DNA of 38,904 nucleotides from Bacteroidia bacterium. Its GTDB lineage: Bacteria > Bacteroidota > Bacteroidia > AKYH767-A > OLB10. The DNA is taken from contig JAEUTI010000031.1 in the NCBI GenBank assembly GCA_016788065.1, positions 1-38,904 on the forward strand, read 5' to 3'. Positions 24,748 through 33,217 of the stretch are shown piece by piece. The position numbers and the translations under genes are program-made. Below the pieces are notes generated by a model. The model was not told the DNA's origin. It saw only the letters and a list, made by a program, of their open reading frames with translations, and searched no databases. Every line of letters starts with the position of its first letter. Positions within the stretch are counted from its first letter, which is position 1.

Positions 24748-26583
24748 ATGTGTGGAATTGTTGCTTACATCGGACATCGTCAGGCGTTCCCAATTATAAT
24801 GAAGGGATTACAACGTCTCGAGTACCGCGGATATGACAGTGCAGGTGTTGCCCTTTTAAACGGCGACCTGAATGTTTATAAAAAAGCCGGTAAGGTTTCA
24901 GATCTTGCCGAGTTTACCAAAGACAAAAATGTTACCGGCACCTTAGGAATGGGACATACCCGTTGGGCTACTCACGGAGAGCCAAACGACAGGAATGCGC
25001 ATCCGCATTTTTCGGAATCGAAAACGTTTGCGATTATCCATAACGGAATCATTGAAAATTATTCGCCCATAAAAGCGGAACTAACGAAGCGTGGACATAC
25101 GTTTAACAGCGATACCGATACGGAGGTGTTGATTCATCTGATTGAAGATGTTTATAACAACCTGCATGTTGATCTGGAGGAAGCTGTTCGTTTAGCATTG
25201 AGTGAAGTAATTGGTGCTTATGCTATCGTAGTAATTTCGAAAAAAGATCCGGGCAAAATGATTGCAGCCCGTAAAGGAAGTCCCATTGTTTTAGGAATTG
25301 GTAAAGATGAATTTTTTGTTGCTTCCGATGCAACACCAATTATCGAGTACACCAAAAATGTTGCTTATTTGAATGATGGTGAGGTCGCTATTATTTCGGA
25401 TGGTAAATTAACAGTGAAGACTATAGAGAATCAGATTAAAATTCCATATGTACAGGAACTGGAGATGCAATTAGAGATGCTTGAAAAAGGCGGCTATGAG
25501 CACTTCATGCTGAAAGAAATTTATGAGCAACCACGTTCTATCTGGGATAGTATGCGAGGCCGTATCGATGCTAAAAACCGCAGACTTCGTTTAGGTGGAT
25601 TGGGTGATTATGAAAATAAATTTATCAATGCCAAGCGTGTTATCATAGTTGCCTGCGGTACCAGTTGGCATGCGGGATTGGTAGCAGAATATTTAATTGA
25701 AGATTTAGCACGCATCCCTGTTGAGGTGGAGTATGCTTCTGAATTCCGTTATCGCAATCCGATTATCAATGAAGAAGATGTAGTGATTGCCATTTCACAA
25801 TCGGGTGAAACTGCCGATACACTTGCTGCCATCGAATTGGCGAAGTCGAAAGGCGCAACTATTTTTGGTGTTTGCAATGTTGTTGGATCAAGTATTCCAA
25901 GAGCAACACATGCCGGATCATACACACATGCCGGTCCTGAAATCGGAGTAGCATCAACGAAAGCATTTACAGCACAGGTGACAGTACTAACTTTGTTAGC
26001 GCTTCAAATTGCACGTAAACGTGGAACAATTACTGAGTCACGTTTCCATATTTTACTGAATGAACTCGAAAGCATTCCTTCAAAAGTAGAAATTGCTTTG
26101 AAGTCGAATGACCAGATTAAAGAACTGGCAGAGCGTTTCAAGGATGCCCGTAACTTCCTGTATCTGGGTCGTGGTTACGGATTCCCGGTTGCACTGGAAG
26201 GTGCACTGAAATTAAAAGAAATTTCTTATATTCATGCTGAAGGATATCCTGCAGCAGAAATGAAACACGGACCAATTGCATTGATCGATGATCAGATGCC
26301 GGTAGTGGTTATAGCAACAAAAAACAGCAGCTACGAAAAGGTAGTCAGCAATATTCAGGAAGTAAAAGCGCGTAAAGGAATCATTATTGCCATCGTAACT
26401 GAAGGCGATACGGAAGTGCGTAAGATAGCAGATTTCTGCGTTGAAATTCCTGAGACAGATGAGTTACTGGTGCCATTGGTTTCGGTTATTCCGTTGCAAC
26501 TTCTTTCATACCATATTGCGGTAATGAGAGGGTGTAATGTTGATCAGCCAAGGAATTTGGCGAAGTCGGTAACTGTTGAGTGA
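24748..26583 (+). CDS. glmS: Glutamine--fructose-6-phosphate aminotransferase (isomerizing)
   Basis: Makes glucosamine-6-phosphate, the entry to peptidoglycan and LPS amino sugars. The 611 residues start MCGIVAYIG so that Cys2 becomes the N-terminal glutaminase nucleophile, which fixes the start at 24748 although the frame is open further upstream. Glutaminase blocks include GHTRWATHGEPNDRNAHPH. The two SIS domains carry CGTSWHAGLVAEYL, ISQSGETADTLAA, GVASTKAFTAQV and EGALKLKEISYIHAEGY. The C-terminus LAKSVTVE is canonical. No glmS ribozyme is expected since the gene follows DUF4270 by four bases. The stop codon TGA is itself the first three bases of a TGATGTGC octamer array. Confidence 0.97.
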   Translation: MCGIVAYIGHRQAFPIIMKGLQRLEYRGYDSAGVALLNGDLNVYKKAGKVSDLAEFTKDKNVTGTLGMGHTRWATHGEPNDRNAHPHFSESKTFAIIHNGIIENYSPIKAELTKRGHTFNSDTDTEVLIHLIEDVYNNLHVDLEEAVRLALSEVIGAYAIVVISKKDPGKMIAARKGSPIVLGIGKDEFFVASDATPIIEYTKNVAYLNDGEVAIISDGKLTVKTIENQIKIPYVQELEMQLEMLEKGGYEHFMLKEIYEQPRSIWDSMRGRIDAKNRRLRLGGLGDYENKFINAKRVIIVACGTSWHAGLVAEYLIEDLARIPVEVEYASEFRYRNPIINEEDVVIAISQSGETADTLAAIELAKSKGATIFGVCNVVGSSIPRATHAGSYTHAGPEIGVASTKAFTAQVTVLTLLALQIARKRGTITESRFHILLNELESIPSKVEIALKSNDQIKELAERFKDARNFLYLGRGYGFPVALEGALKLKEISYIHAEGYPAAEMKHGPIALIDDQMPVVVIATKNSSYEKVVSNIQEVKARKGIIIAIVTEGDTEVRKIADFCVEIPETDELLVPLVSVIPLQLLSYHIAVMRGCNVDQPRNLAKSVTVE

Positions 26584-26670
26584 TGTGCTGATGTGCTGAT
26601 GTGCTAATTAATTGTTCCGGAGTAAAAAGGTGTGACTGCACTCGATTTGGTGATTTGAAAATTTGATGGT
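26581..26670. repeat. TGATGTGC octamers and repeat-family head after glmS
   Basis: Three TGATGTGC units start exactly at the glmS stop (26581-26604). Then come TAATTAATTG, the GTAAAAAGGTGTGACTGCAC head (26622-26641) and GATTTGGT/GATTTGAA octamers. These run up to or into the proposed start of the thioredoxin-like gene. Confidence 0.85.
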
Positions 26671-26676
26671 TTGGTG

Positions 26677-27762
26677 ATGGTGGTTCATAACAAATTTCAT
26701 TTAGAAAAATTAATTCTCGTCCGATTGCGTTTTATTTTTTCCATACTAACTTTTTTATTGCTGTCTGCGGGCTGCATGGCTCAGGCTGTTACTGCTGATC
26801 CTGCAAATGGTTTGGTGAAATGGATTCCATTGGAAAAGGCGATGGAATTGAATAAGAAAACGCCAAAGCCGATACTACTCGATTTTTATACTGATTGGTG
26901 CGGATGGTGTAAGCACATGATGAAGACCACCTATTCGGAACCTGATCTGGCACAATACATCAACAATTATTTTTACCCTGTTAAATTTAATGCCGAAGGA
27001 AAAGATACCATTGAATTCTTAGGCAAGATGTATAAGCCAACATCGGCGGCTCCCAAAGCACCTCATGAACTTGCTGTTAAATTATTGAATGGAAGCTTGT
27101 CGTATCCCAGCACTATTTTTATGAATGGTTATGATGCTGAAAAGAATGAGTTTCGTCTGAATATGCTTGCTGCCGGTTATCTCGATCGCCAGAAAATTGA
27201 ACCGATGCTGGTATTCACATTGGAAAATGTTTTCCGCAACAGCGAATACAATGAATTTGCTGCACGATTCGAAGAAGCATTCCGGGATTCAACGCTGGAG
27301 AAGCGCTCTGAAAAATTAAAATGGCTTACTCCGAAAGAAGCATTTCACAATGTTACCAGTTCCAAAAAGAAAACGCTGGTACTTATAAATACCGACTGGT
27401 GCAATTCGTGTCGTGTAATGAAGCGCACTTCGTTTATTGATGACGCTGTCTTCGGATATGCCGATACCACCTATAGGTTTGTAGATTTTAATCCCGAATA
27501 CCGAGATTCCATAAATTTTCAGGGACAACTGCTGATTAATCCCGCACAACCGCAAATGCCATTTCATCAAATGGCAATGGCTCTTGCAAAAAACAATATG
27601 GTATTGCCAACAGTAGCCTTGCTGGATGAAAATAATCAGTTGCTGGATGCGATTCCTTTTTATTTATCGCCGGCAGTCTTGCGTAAAATTCTTTACTATT
27701 ATGGTGAAGATATTTACAAAACAAAAAGCTGGAACGAATATTCAGTGACCAGTGACAAGTGA
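26677..27762 (+). CDS. Exported protein with two thioredoxin-like domains
   Basis: A thiol-disulfide protein of about 361 residues. A signal sequence (FIFSILTFLLLSAGCMAQA) targets it to the periplasm, possibly as a lipoprotein. The first thioredoxin domain has FYTDWCGWCKHM with C75/C78 and a YPST proline. The second (from about residue 215) has INTDWCNSCRVM with C242/C245 and VLPTV. Tandem domains suggest reduction or isomerisation of envelope disulfides, perhaps as a relay; partners unknown. The start is uncertain: TTG 26671, ATG 26677 and TTG 26725 are all in frame, and the first two lie in repeat-derived sequence. The last six codons and stop (SVTSDK) are formed by an AGTGACM heptamer array, so the C-terminus is repeat-derived. 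Confidence 0.82.
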   Translation: MVVHNKFHLEKLILVRLRFIFSILTFLLLSAGCMAQAVTADPANGLVKWIPLEKAMELNKKTPKPILLDFYTDWCGWCKHMMKTTYSEPDLAQYINNYFYPVKFNAEGKDTIEFLGKMYKPTSAAPKAPHELAVKLLNGSLSYPSTIFMNGYDAEKNEFRLNMLAAGYLDRQKIEPMLVFTLENVFRNSEYNEFAARFEEAFRDSTLEKRSEKLKWLTPKEAFHNVTSSKKKTLVLINTDWCNSCRVMKRTSFIDDAVFGYADTTYRFVDFNPEYRDSINFQGQLLINPAQPQMPFHQMAMALAKNNMVLPTVALLDENNQLLDAIPFYLSPAVLRKILYYYGEDIYKTKSWNEYSVTSDK

Positions 27763-27764
27763 CA
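27744..27764. repeat. AGTGACM heptamer array forming the end of a gene
   Basis: AGTGACC, AGTGACA, AGTGACA at exact 7-base spacing; the last unit contains the stop TGA at 27760-27762. A related array (CTTGCCA/CTTGTCA) is at 36887-36916. Confidence 0.85.
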
Positions 27765-27805
27765 GGCGCCGCCTAAGGCGCCAGAGACGCATAATTATGC
27801 GTCTC
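27765..27805. terminator. Two consecutive palindromes, possible terminator
   Basis: GGCGCC (27765-27770) pairs with GGCGCC (27777-27782) around GCCTAA. It is followed by a perfect 22-base palindrome centred on ATAATTAT with GAGACGC/GCGTCTC arms (27784-27805) and then CCCTTTTAA. It lies directly after the thioredoxin gene; termination is plausible though the T tract is short. Confidence 0.5.
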
Positions 27806-27832
27806 CCTTTTAATGCGCCCCTATTTTAATAC

Positions 27833-27930
27833 GACGCATAATTATGCGTCTCCCTGTTAATAAAAATTAAATTTTTATACGACCCAATTTCAATACGACC
27901 CAATTTTTATACATCTGATTTAATGCATCC
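27833..27930. repeat. Second GACGCATAATTATGCGTC palindrome and ATACGACCCAATTT repeats
   Basis: An 18-base perfect palindrome (27833-27850) repeats the core of the one at 27784-27805. It is followed by two copies of ATACGACCCAATTT (about 27879 and 27893) and a decayed third. Confidence 0.7.
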
Positions 27931-27984
27931 CCACAACAATAGTTAACGAAATTTATTTCTGCGCAGAATTAAATCAATCATTTA

Positions 27985-29595
27985 TCATCTATCATCATTC
28001 ATCTGCATTTTAACAATTTTTCTTGTAACAGTAATTCCATTTTTTTCGAAATTTAGAAAGTAAATTCCGGTTGGAATATTTTCCACATTCATGGTTGGGG
28101 ATTCGCTGTATTTTTGTTGTTTCACCATCCGGCCAACGGCATCAAACAGTTTAATAATTGTTGCAGCAGGTAATACCGGTAAAATAATTTCGTGAGATGC
28201 AGGGTTGGGATAAATGAGTACTTCACTTGTTTCATTTTCTTCGATTCCAGTAAATCCGGAATCAAATATTTTTCCAATGCAGGAATTGGTGAAATTGGTT
28301 GTTGGGAAAAAGATGCTGTCGAAGTAAGCGGAATCGGAAAACACACCGGTGAAGTAGCAGCTTCCACCCGGACTGACAGCAACTCCTTGTGCTGCATTAT
28401 ATCCATTGGAGCCACCCATCTTTACCCATTGTGCAGATCCTGCAGGTGATATTTTTGCAACTGCTATTCGGCGATCGGTATAATTCGGTAGAACTGAAAC
28501 CAGACCATTTCCCCAGTCAACGGTACCACTTTGTGTGCCCCCGAGATAAAAATTTCCAGCAGCATCAGCATCAACACAGATATTTAATCCGATATCAAGT
28601 CGGCCAAACGGACCTATTAACAAAGGTGGCTGTTGCACACCCCACAAAACCTGACCCGAAGTATCTGCCTTGAATGCCATGAAGTCGGCTGCAGGTAGTG
28701 GATTATGAAAAAAGATTCCACCGAAAGTTGTTGAATCATAAATGTTGTTGGTAAAAAATACATTTCCGAAATCATCGGTTGCAATAATAGGATGCTGAAA
28801 GGTAATATCATGTCCAAACAAAGCCCATCCCGGCACACCGGCCGGCGTGTAGTAAGCCAGACTCATATTGTAATCGTGAGGTGCATACCACGTAGAGCCA
28901 TCCATGATGTAATCACCTTCTTCAGCACTTCCTGAAATAAACATACCACCCCAAGGATCAAAAGCAATTGCACCAATGGTTTTTCCATTGTCGATTGTTC
29001 GTATTTGAGTATCATTTCCGGATGCATCGAGTCTGACAATTTTAGCAAGAAAAAAATCAGACATTGCATACCACACATCCCCGGAAGGGCTTACCGCTAA
29101 ACCTTGAATACCATTGTATGTTGGCCATTGCTGAGAGACATTTCGTTTCCATCCAATCTGGCCCGAAGCATCCACCTGAAAAATAAAATTGTTTTTATTG
29201 CTCAGTGTGATGTTGAAAAATGGAATGGTATCATTACTTCCGAGAATGAGATCATCATCCATTACACCGGCTACATAATAATTTCCAAAATCGTCACAGG
29301 TTAATTCCTGCACCGAAACAGCAGGGCCCATGGCCAGTTGCCAAAGGAGTAGTCCGTTCGAATCGCGACTCTCCAGAAAGGTAGTACCATACAAATCCTG
29401 GTTGTAAATAAACGAACCTGTATCGGGCCGGGCAGCAATTACGCGACCATTTAATTTGTCGAATGCGATGGGGTAACTAATATAAGACGGGTTCTGTTGA
29501 AAATTGATTTTTTCGGACTGAACCCAATCGTAATTCTGGGCTAATGCATTAATAGACAGTGTAATGCATAATATTGAGAGTAGAACTTGACGCAT
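27985..29595 (-). CDS. T9SS type A sorting-domain propeller protein
   Basis: A 536-residue secreted protein starting at ATG 29595, with signal peptide RQVLLSILCITLSINALAQ. The frame opens further upstream, but the -7 box at 29629-29636 overlaps that region. The body has repeated blades of SBBP/propeller type: VSVQELTCDDFGNYYVAGV, QGLAVSPSGDVWYAM, IGAIAFDPWGGMFISGSAE and DADAAGNFYLGGTQSG. The C-terminal sorting domain (about 455-530) runs from VLIYPNPASHEIILPV to GIYFLNFEKNGITVTRKIVK. The last residues (MNDDR) and stop are encoded by TCATYTA heptamers on the opposite strand. It is convergent with the thioredoxin gene and divergent from the LOX-domain gene. Surface protein of unknown role. Confidence 0.82.
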   Translation of the reverse strand: MRQVLLSILCITLSINALAQNYDWVQSEKINFQQNPSYISYPIAFDKLNGRVIAARPDTGSFIYNQDLYGTTFLESRDSNGLLLWQLAMGPAVSVQELTCDDFGNYYVAGVMDDDLILGSNDTIPFFNITLSNKNNFIFQVDASGQIGWKRNVSQQWPTYNGIQGLAVSPSGDVWYAMSDFFLAKIVRLDASGNDTQIRTIDNGKTIGAIAFDPWGGMFISGSAEEGDYIMDGSTWYAPHDYNMSLAYYTPAGVPGWALFGHDITFQHPIIATDDFGNVFFTNNIYDSTTFGGIFFHNPLPAADFMAFKADTSGQVLWGVQQPPLLIGPFGRLDIGLNICVDADAAGNFYLGGTQSGTVDWGNGLVSVLPNYTDRRIAVAKISPAGSAQWVKMGGSNGYNAAQGVAVSPGGSCYFTGVFSDSAYFDSIFFPTTNFTNSCIGKIFDSGFTGIEENETSEVLIYPNPASHEIILPVLPAATIIKLFDAVGRMVKQQKYSESPTMNVENIPTGIYFLNFEKNGITVTRKIVKMQMNDDR

Positions 29596-29628
29596 GGCTA
29601 ATTGGGTTTTGGTTAGATACTTTAAAGA

Positions 29629-29636
29629 CAAAGCTA
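29629..29636 (-). promoter_or_regulatory. -7 box of the T9SS propeller gene
   Basis: Minus-strand TAGCTTTG (29636-29629) matches TAnnTTTG and gives a leader of about 30 bases to the ATG at 29595. No clear TTG at -33. Confidence 0.45.
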
Positions 29637-29753
29637 TTCAATATTCTGTTGCCTTAATAGGGAAATTTATAATTTGCAGCCAACTACTTTTTATTTGCGT
29701 CTTGGTTAATCAGAACAATTTTTTCCTAATTTTATATTCTTAAACCCTGCATC

Positions 29754-32102
29754 ATGAAAAAATTCCTGCTTACCATGGTACTGGCGCTGTCAGTTATTAT
29801 ACAAAATGCAAATGCATCTTGTCAGACCGGTTTTAGTGAAGTTATTATCCAAATTATTCCCGATCAGTTTCCGTGGGAGACCAGTTGGAATTTGACCGAT
29901 AATGCCGGAACTATTATTGCTTCGGGAACTTCAGTTGGAGATACAGTTTGCATCCCAACCAACTCCTGCGCTATTTTTACCATTATGGATTCCTTTGGTG
30001 ATGGGATATATGCACCGGGTGGTTACTGGATTTATATCGATGGAGTTTTTATTGCAACAGGATTTAACTTTGGTTCCAGTGCAACATTGCCAATCGGTTG
30101 TCCACAAGGAATGTTTTGCAGTTCATCGTTGCCATTAAGTTTTGGCACTTTTGCTGCGAGTTTCGATAACACCTTCTACACATATACACCAGCCGTTAGT
30201 GGTACTTACAATATTACTACCTGTGGCATGAATGCTTGCAACACACAGATCTGGGTTTACGATGTTTGTAATGGAGCTATGATTGATGAAGGACCTCCCG
30301 GATCGTATGCCTACAACGATGATGCATCGTGTGGTTTTCAGGCGGTGCTGGATGTAGTGATGATTGCCGGTTCAACATACTATGTAAGAATAGGCGACAA
30401 ACTCGATGATTGTCCCGGAGCTGTTAATTTTACATTCAGTTATGTAGGGCCAATACAAGGATGTATGGATCCGACTGCATGTAACTACAATGCACTTGCG
30501 GTTGTTGATGATGGCAGTTGTTTGTATTATCCTGATCCCGGATGTGCGGGACCCGATCTGGAAATCGATTCCCTCACATTTGTTAGCAGTTTATCTTTAA
30601 CTACGATTACTGCTTCCGGTTGTGATGTCGATGAAGGATGCGTAACCGGATATGGTTTAAGGCATGTAATTCAGTTCACCACAAAAATCAATAACATTGG
30701 TACTCTTGATTATTATATTGGTAATCCCGGCAGTCAGCCAACTATGTTTAATACAGTGAATTGTCACGGTCACGCACATTATGAAGGTTATGGCGATTAC
30801 CGCTTATATGATATGGCAGGAAATCTGATTCCGGCCGGACATAAAAACGGTTTTTGTGTAATTGATTTATGCGGTTTCGGACAGTACACCTGTGGCAATA
30901 TGGGAATATCTGTGAATTGTTATGATGTTTATGGGGCCGGAACGCAGTGTCAATGGGTCGATATTACCGATGTGCCTGATGGCGATTACAGAATGGCGGT
31001 GATTATTAATTCACATCATTTGCCGGATGCATTTAATCACTATGAAATAAATCACGTGAATAATGCAACACAAATTTGTATTAATATTACCCGAAACCTT
31101 GCAGGTATTCCATCATTTACGGTGTTGCCAAGTTGTACTCCTTACGTAGATTGTATGGGAATACCAGGTGGTGCTGCTATGCCCGATTGTAATGGTGTTT
31201 GTGCAGGCCCCGGTATTTATGGAAATCTGAATGGTGATACCAAACTCGATTCCATTGATGTTGATGAGTATGTGAATTTGCTGGAGAGTAACAGTGGTGT
31301 TGCATCAACATGTAACGACCTTAACGGTGACGGATCGTTGTCGGTTTACGATGCTGCATTAGCATTGTGGTGTGTAAATACTCCGCATCATCCGCATCCT
31401 GCAGGAAGCAATTTCAACGATTGTAATTTCCCTCACGATATTCTGAATCCGTTCGATTCAACCGGACTTGCAATTACCAATGTAAATTTTGCTTCAGGTT
31501 ATCTGGATATTGAATTAAAAAGTAAAACTGCCGATATTAAAGCATACCAGTTCCGGATGAAAGGAATTACTGTTTCGTCAGTTGTAAGTCTAGCAAGTCC
31601 AGTCGATTTTCCGGTTGATGCGCATGTAATAAGTGGTACCAATGAAATATTCGCTATTTCGCAGGTAGATTCAGCACTCGACAGAAGTCAGTTTGCGCAA
31701 CCATTATGCAGAATATATTTTTCTGCTATCACCGATACACTCATTTGTATTGATCAAATCCGCGATATTGTCAACCAGGATGCAGAACGTACAACAGCCT
31801 ACATTTATGGAAATTGCTTTATTGCATCTCCAACGGGAATGCCGGAATTAGCGGGTGATTTCCCTGTTTCACTGGTGCCAAATCCTGCCAGCGATAAAGT
31901 TTGGTTGCAGTTACCGGAAGGCATTAAGCCCGATAAAGTTGATATAATTGATATGACAGGCCGGGTGGTAAATGTTAAGCTTACTACTATTAATGGTCGC
32001 TATCAATTGAGCCTCAATGGTTTTTCATCAGGCTTATATTTACTGCGGGCAGTTACTGCAGCCGGAACCGGTTATGCGAGATTCAGCAAGGTTGCTGAAT
32101 AG
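29754..32102 (+). CDS. Secreted lysyl oxidase-domain protein with dockerin-like repeat and T9SS sorting domain
   Basis: A 782-residue exported protein with signal peptide 1-22. The N-terminal Cys-rich beta region (25-235) includes FTIMDSFGDGIYAPGGYW. A short GCMDPTACNYNALAVVDDGSC repeat covers 236-256. A lysyl oxidase domain follows (about 265-447), then a dockerin/EF-hand pair (NLNGDTKLDSIDVDEYV and DLNGDGSLSVYDAAL, 491-540), and a sorting domain (about 705-782). In the oxidase domain the copper motif is C337-H338-G-H340-A-H342. K364 (AGHKNGFC) and Y393 (C389-YDVY) align with human LOX K320 and Y355, which form the LTQ cofactor. C389-C399 keeps the human C351-C361 spacing, and CQWVDITDVPDGDYRMAV aligns to the human sequence. 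An amine oxidase acting on surface or matrix amines is therefore plausible; substrate unknown. Confidence 0.85.
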   Translation: MKKFLLTMVLALSVIIQNANASCQTGFSEVIIQIIPDQFPWETSWNLTDNAGTIIASGTSVGDTVCIPTNSCAIFTIMDSFGDGIYAPGGYWIYIDGVFIATGFNFGSSATLPIGCPQGMFCSSSLPLSFGTFAASFDNTFYTYTPAVSGTYNITTCGMNACNTQIWVYDVCNGAMIDEGPPGSYAYNDDASCGFQAVLDVVMIAGSTYYVRIGDKLDDCPGAVNFTFSYVGPIQGCMDPTACNYNALAVVDDGSCLYYPDPGCAGPDLEIDSLTFVSSLSLTTITASGCDVDEGCVTGYGLRHVIQFTTKINNIGTLDYYIGNPGSQPTMFNTVNCHGHAHYEGYGDYRLYDMAGNLIPAGHKNGFCVIDLCGFGQYTCGNMGISVNCYDVYGAGTQCQWVDITDVPDGDYRMAVIINSHHLPDAFNHYEINHVNNATQICINITRNLAGIPSFTVLPSCTPYVDCMGIPGGAAMPDCNGVCAGPGIYGNLNGDTKLDSIDVDEYVNLLESNSGVASTCNDLNGDGSLSVYDAALALWCVNTPHHPHPAGSNFNDCNFPHDILNPFDSTGLAITNVNFASGYLDIELKSKTADIKAYQFRMKGITVSSVVSLASPVDFPVDAHVISGTNEIFAISQVDSALDRSQFAQPLCRIYFSAITDTLICIDQIRDIVNQDAERTTAYIYGNCFIASPTGMPELAGDFPVSLVPNPASDKVWLQLPEGIKPDKVDIIDMTGRVVNVKLTTINGRYQLSLNGFSSGLYLLRAVTAAGTGYARFSKVAE

Positions 32103-32128
32103 TCTTGTAGTAATTTATTCCTACAGCA

Positions 32129-32149
32129 CGAAACGATCATTCGTTTCGT
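32129..32149. promoter_or_regulatory. Hairpin between LOX-domain gene and ACMSD gene
   Basis: CGAAACGA (32129-32136) and TCGTTTCG (32141-32148) form a perfect stem with a TCAT loop. It lies 27 bases after the LOX gene stop and just upstream of the ACMSD -7 box, about where a -33 element would sit. It could terminate the upstream gene or act as an operator; no long T tract follows. Confidence 0.5.
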
Positions 32150-32153
32150 TAAT

Positions 32154-32161
32154 TAACTTTG
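32154..32161 (+). promoter_or_regulatory. -7 box of the ACMSD gene
   Basis: TAACTTTG matches TAnnTTTG and overlaps the in-frame TTG at 32159, so translation should begin at the ATG at 32186. No TTG at -33; the hairpin at 32129-32148 occupies that zone. Confidence 0.5.
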
Positions 32162-32185
32162 CAGGATAACCTATTTCTGCAAAGT

Positions 32186-33193
32186 ATGCTACATATCGAT
32201 ATTCATACGCACATCTTACCCGAAAATATCCCTGATTTCAAAGGGAAGTTCGGGTATGGTGGCTTTATACATCTCGATCATCATAAGCCATGTTGTGCGC
32301 GTATGATGATTGGCGATAAGTTTTTTCGTGAGGTAGAACAAAATTGCTGGGATGCGCCAACGCGAATGAAAGAATGTGATCACCATGGTGTGCATGTTCA
32401 GGTGTTGTCGACTGTTCCGGTAATGTTCAGTTACTGGGCGAAAGCTTCGGATTGTCTCGAGGTTTCAAAATTTCTGAATGATCATATTGCAGGCATCGTC
32501 AATACTTATCCGAAACGTTTTGCGGGATTAGGAACGGTGCCGTTGCAGGATCCGGAGATGGCCATCAGGGAATTGGAACGTTGCATGCAAATTGGAATGA
32601 GAGGGGTGCAGATTGGCAGTCATGTGAACGACTGGAACCTGAATGCACCTGAATTATTTCCGTTTTTTCAAGCTGCCGAAAAAATGGGTGCTGCCATATT
32701 TGTGCATCCGTGGGAAATGATGGGACAGGAAAAAATGCAGCGATACTGGTTGCCCTGGCTGGTTGGAATGCCTGCTGAAACATCTTTAGCAATTTGCTCC
32801 ATGATTTTTGGAGGCGTGCTGGAGCGATTACCAAATTTAAGAGTTGCTTTTGCACATGGTGGGGGATCATTTCCTTCCACCATAGGAAGAATTGAACATG
32901 GTTTTCATTGCCGACCCGATTTAGTTGCAATTGATAATAAAGTTAACCCCAGAGAATATCTTGGTAAAATTTATTTCGATTCATTGGTTCATGATAAAGA
33001 TATGTTGCGTTTCCTGGTGAATCTGGCCGGTGCAAATCGTGTGGCACTTGGATCTGATTATCCTTTTCCTTTAGGTGAAGATATTCCCGGAACACTTATT
33101 AAGAGTATGGAATTTGATGATGCAACAAAAGAGTTGTTACTGTCGGGTACAGCATTGGAATGGTTAGGTGAGAATCGAACAAAATTTATTTGA
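32186..33193 (+). CDS. 2-amino-3-carboxymuconate-6-semialdehyde decarboxylase
   Basis: A metal-dependent amidohydrolase-fold decarboxylase (ACMSD) acting right after 3-hydroxyanthranilate dioxygenase in tryptophan catabolism. It diverts the product from quinolinate toward aminomuconate. From ATG 32186 it has 335 residues. Predicted zinc and catalytic residues are H7 and H9 ([10 protein letters not shown]), H174 ([10 protein letters not shown]), H224 ([10 protein letters not shown]) and D291 ([12 protein letters not shown]), matching the Pseudomonas enzyme pattern H9/H11/H177/H228/D294. The [15 protein letters not shown] region carries the expected substrate-side arginine. Other kynurenine genes are absent nearby, the partner haaO being at 2035-2559. 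It is followed by the DUF1223-like gene after 24 bases, probably co-transcribed. Confidence 0.93.
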   Translation: MLHIDIHTHILPENIPDFKGKFGYGGFIHLDHHKPCCARMMIGDKFFREVEQNCWDAPTRMKECDHHGVHVQVLSTVPVMFSYWAKASDCLEVSKFLNDHIAGIVNTYPKRFAGLGTVPLQDPEMAIRELERCMQIGMRGVQIGSHVNDWNLNAPELFPFFQAAEKMGAAIFVHPWEMMGQEKMQRYWLPWLVGMPAETSLAICSMIFGGVLERLPNLRVAFAHGGGSFPSTIGRIEHGFHCRPDLVAIDNKVNPREYLGKIYFDSLVHDKDMLRFLVNLAGANRVALGSDYPFPLGEDIPGTLIKSMEFDDATKELLLSGTALEWLGENRTKFI

Positions 33194-33217
33194 TGTAAAC
33201 GGGAAAGAACTTAATTT

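Noticed and set aside
32159..32185. TTG start of the ACMSD gene
   Set aside because: It overlaps the -7 box; MLHIDIHTH at 32186 matches the family N-terminus.
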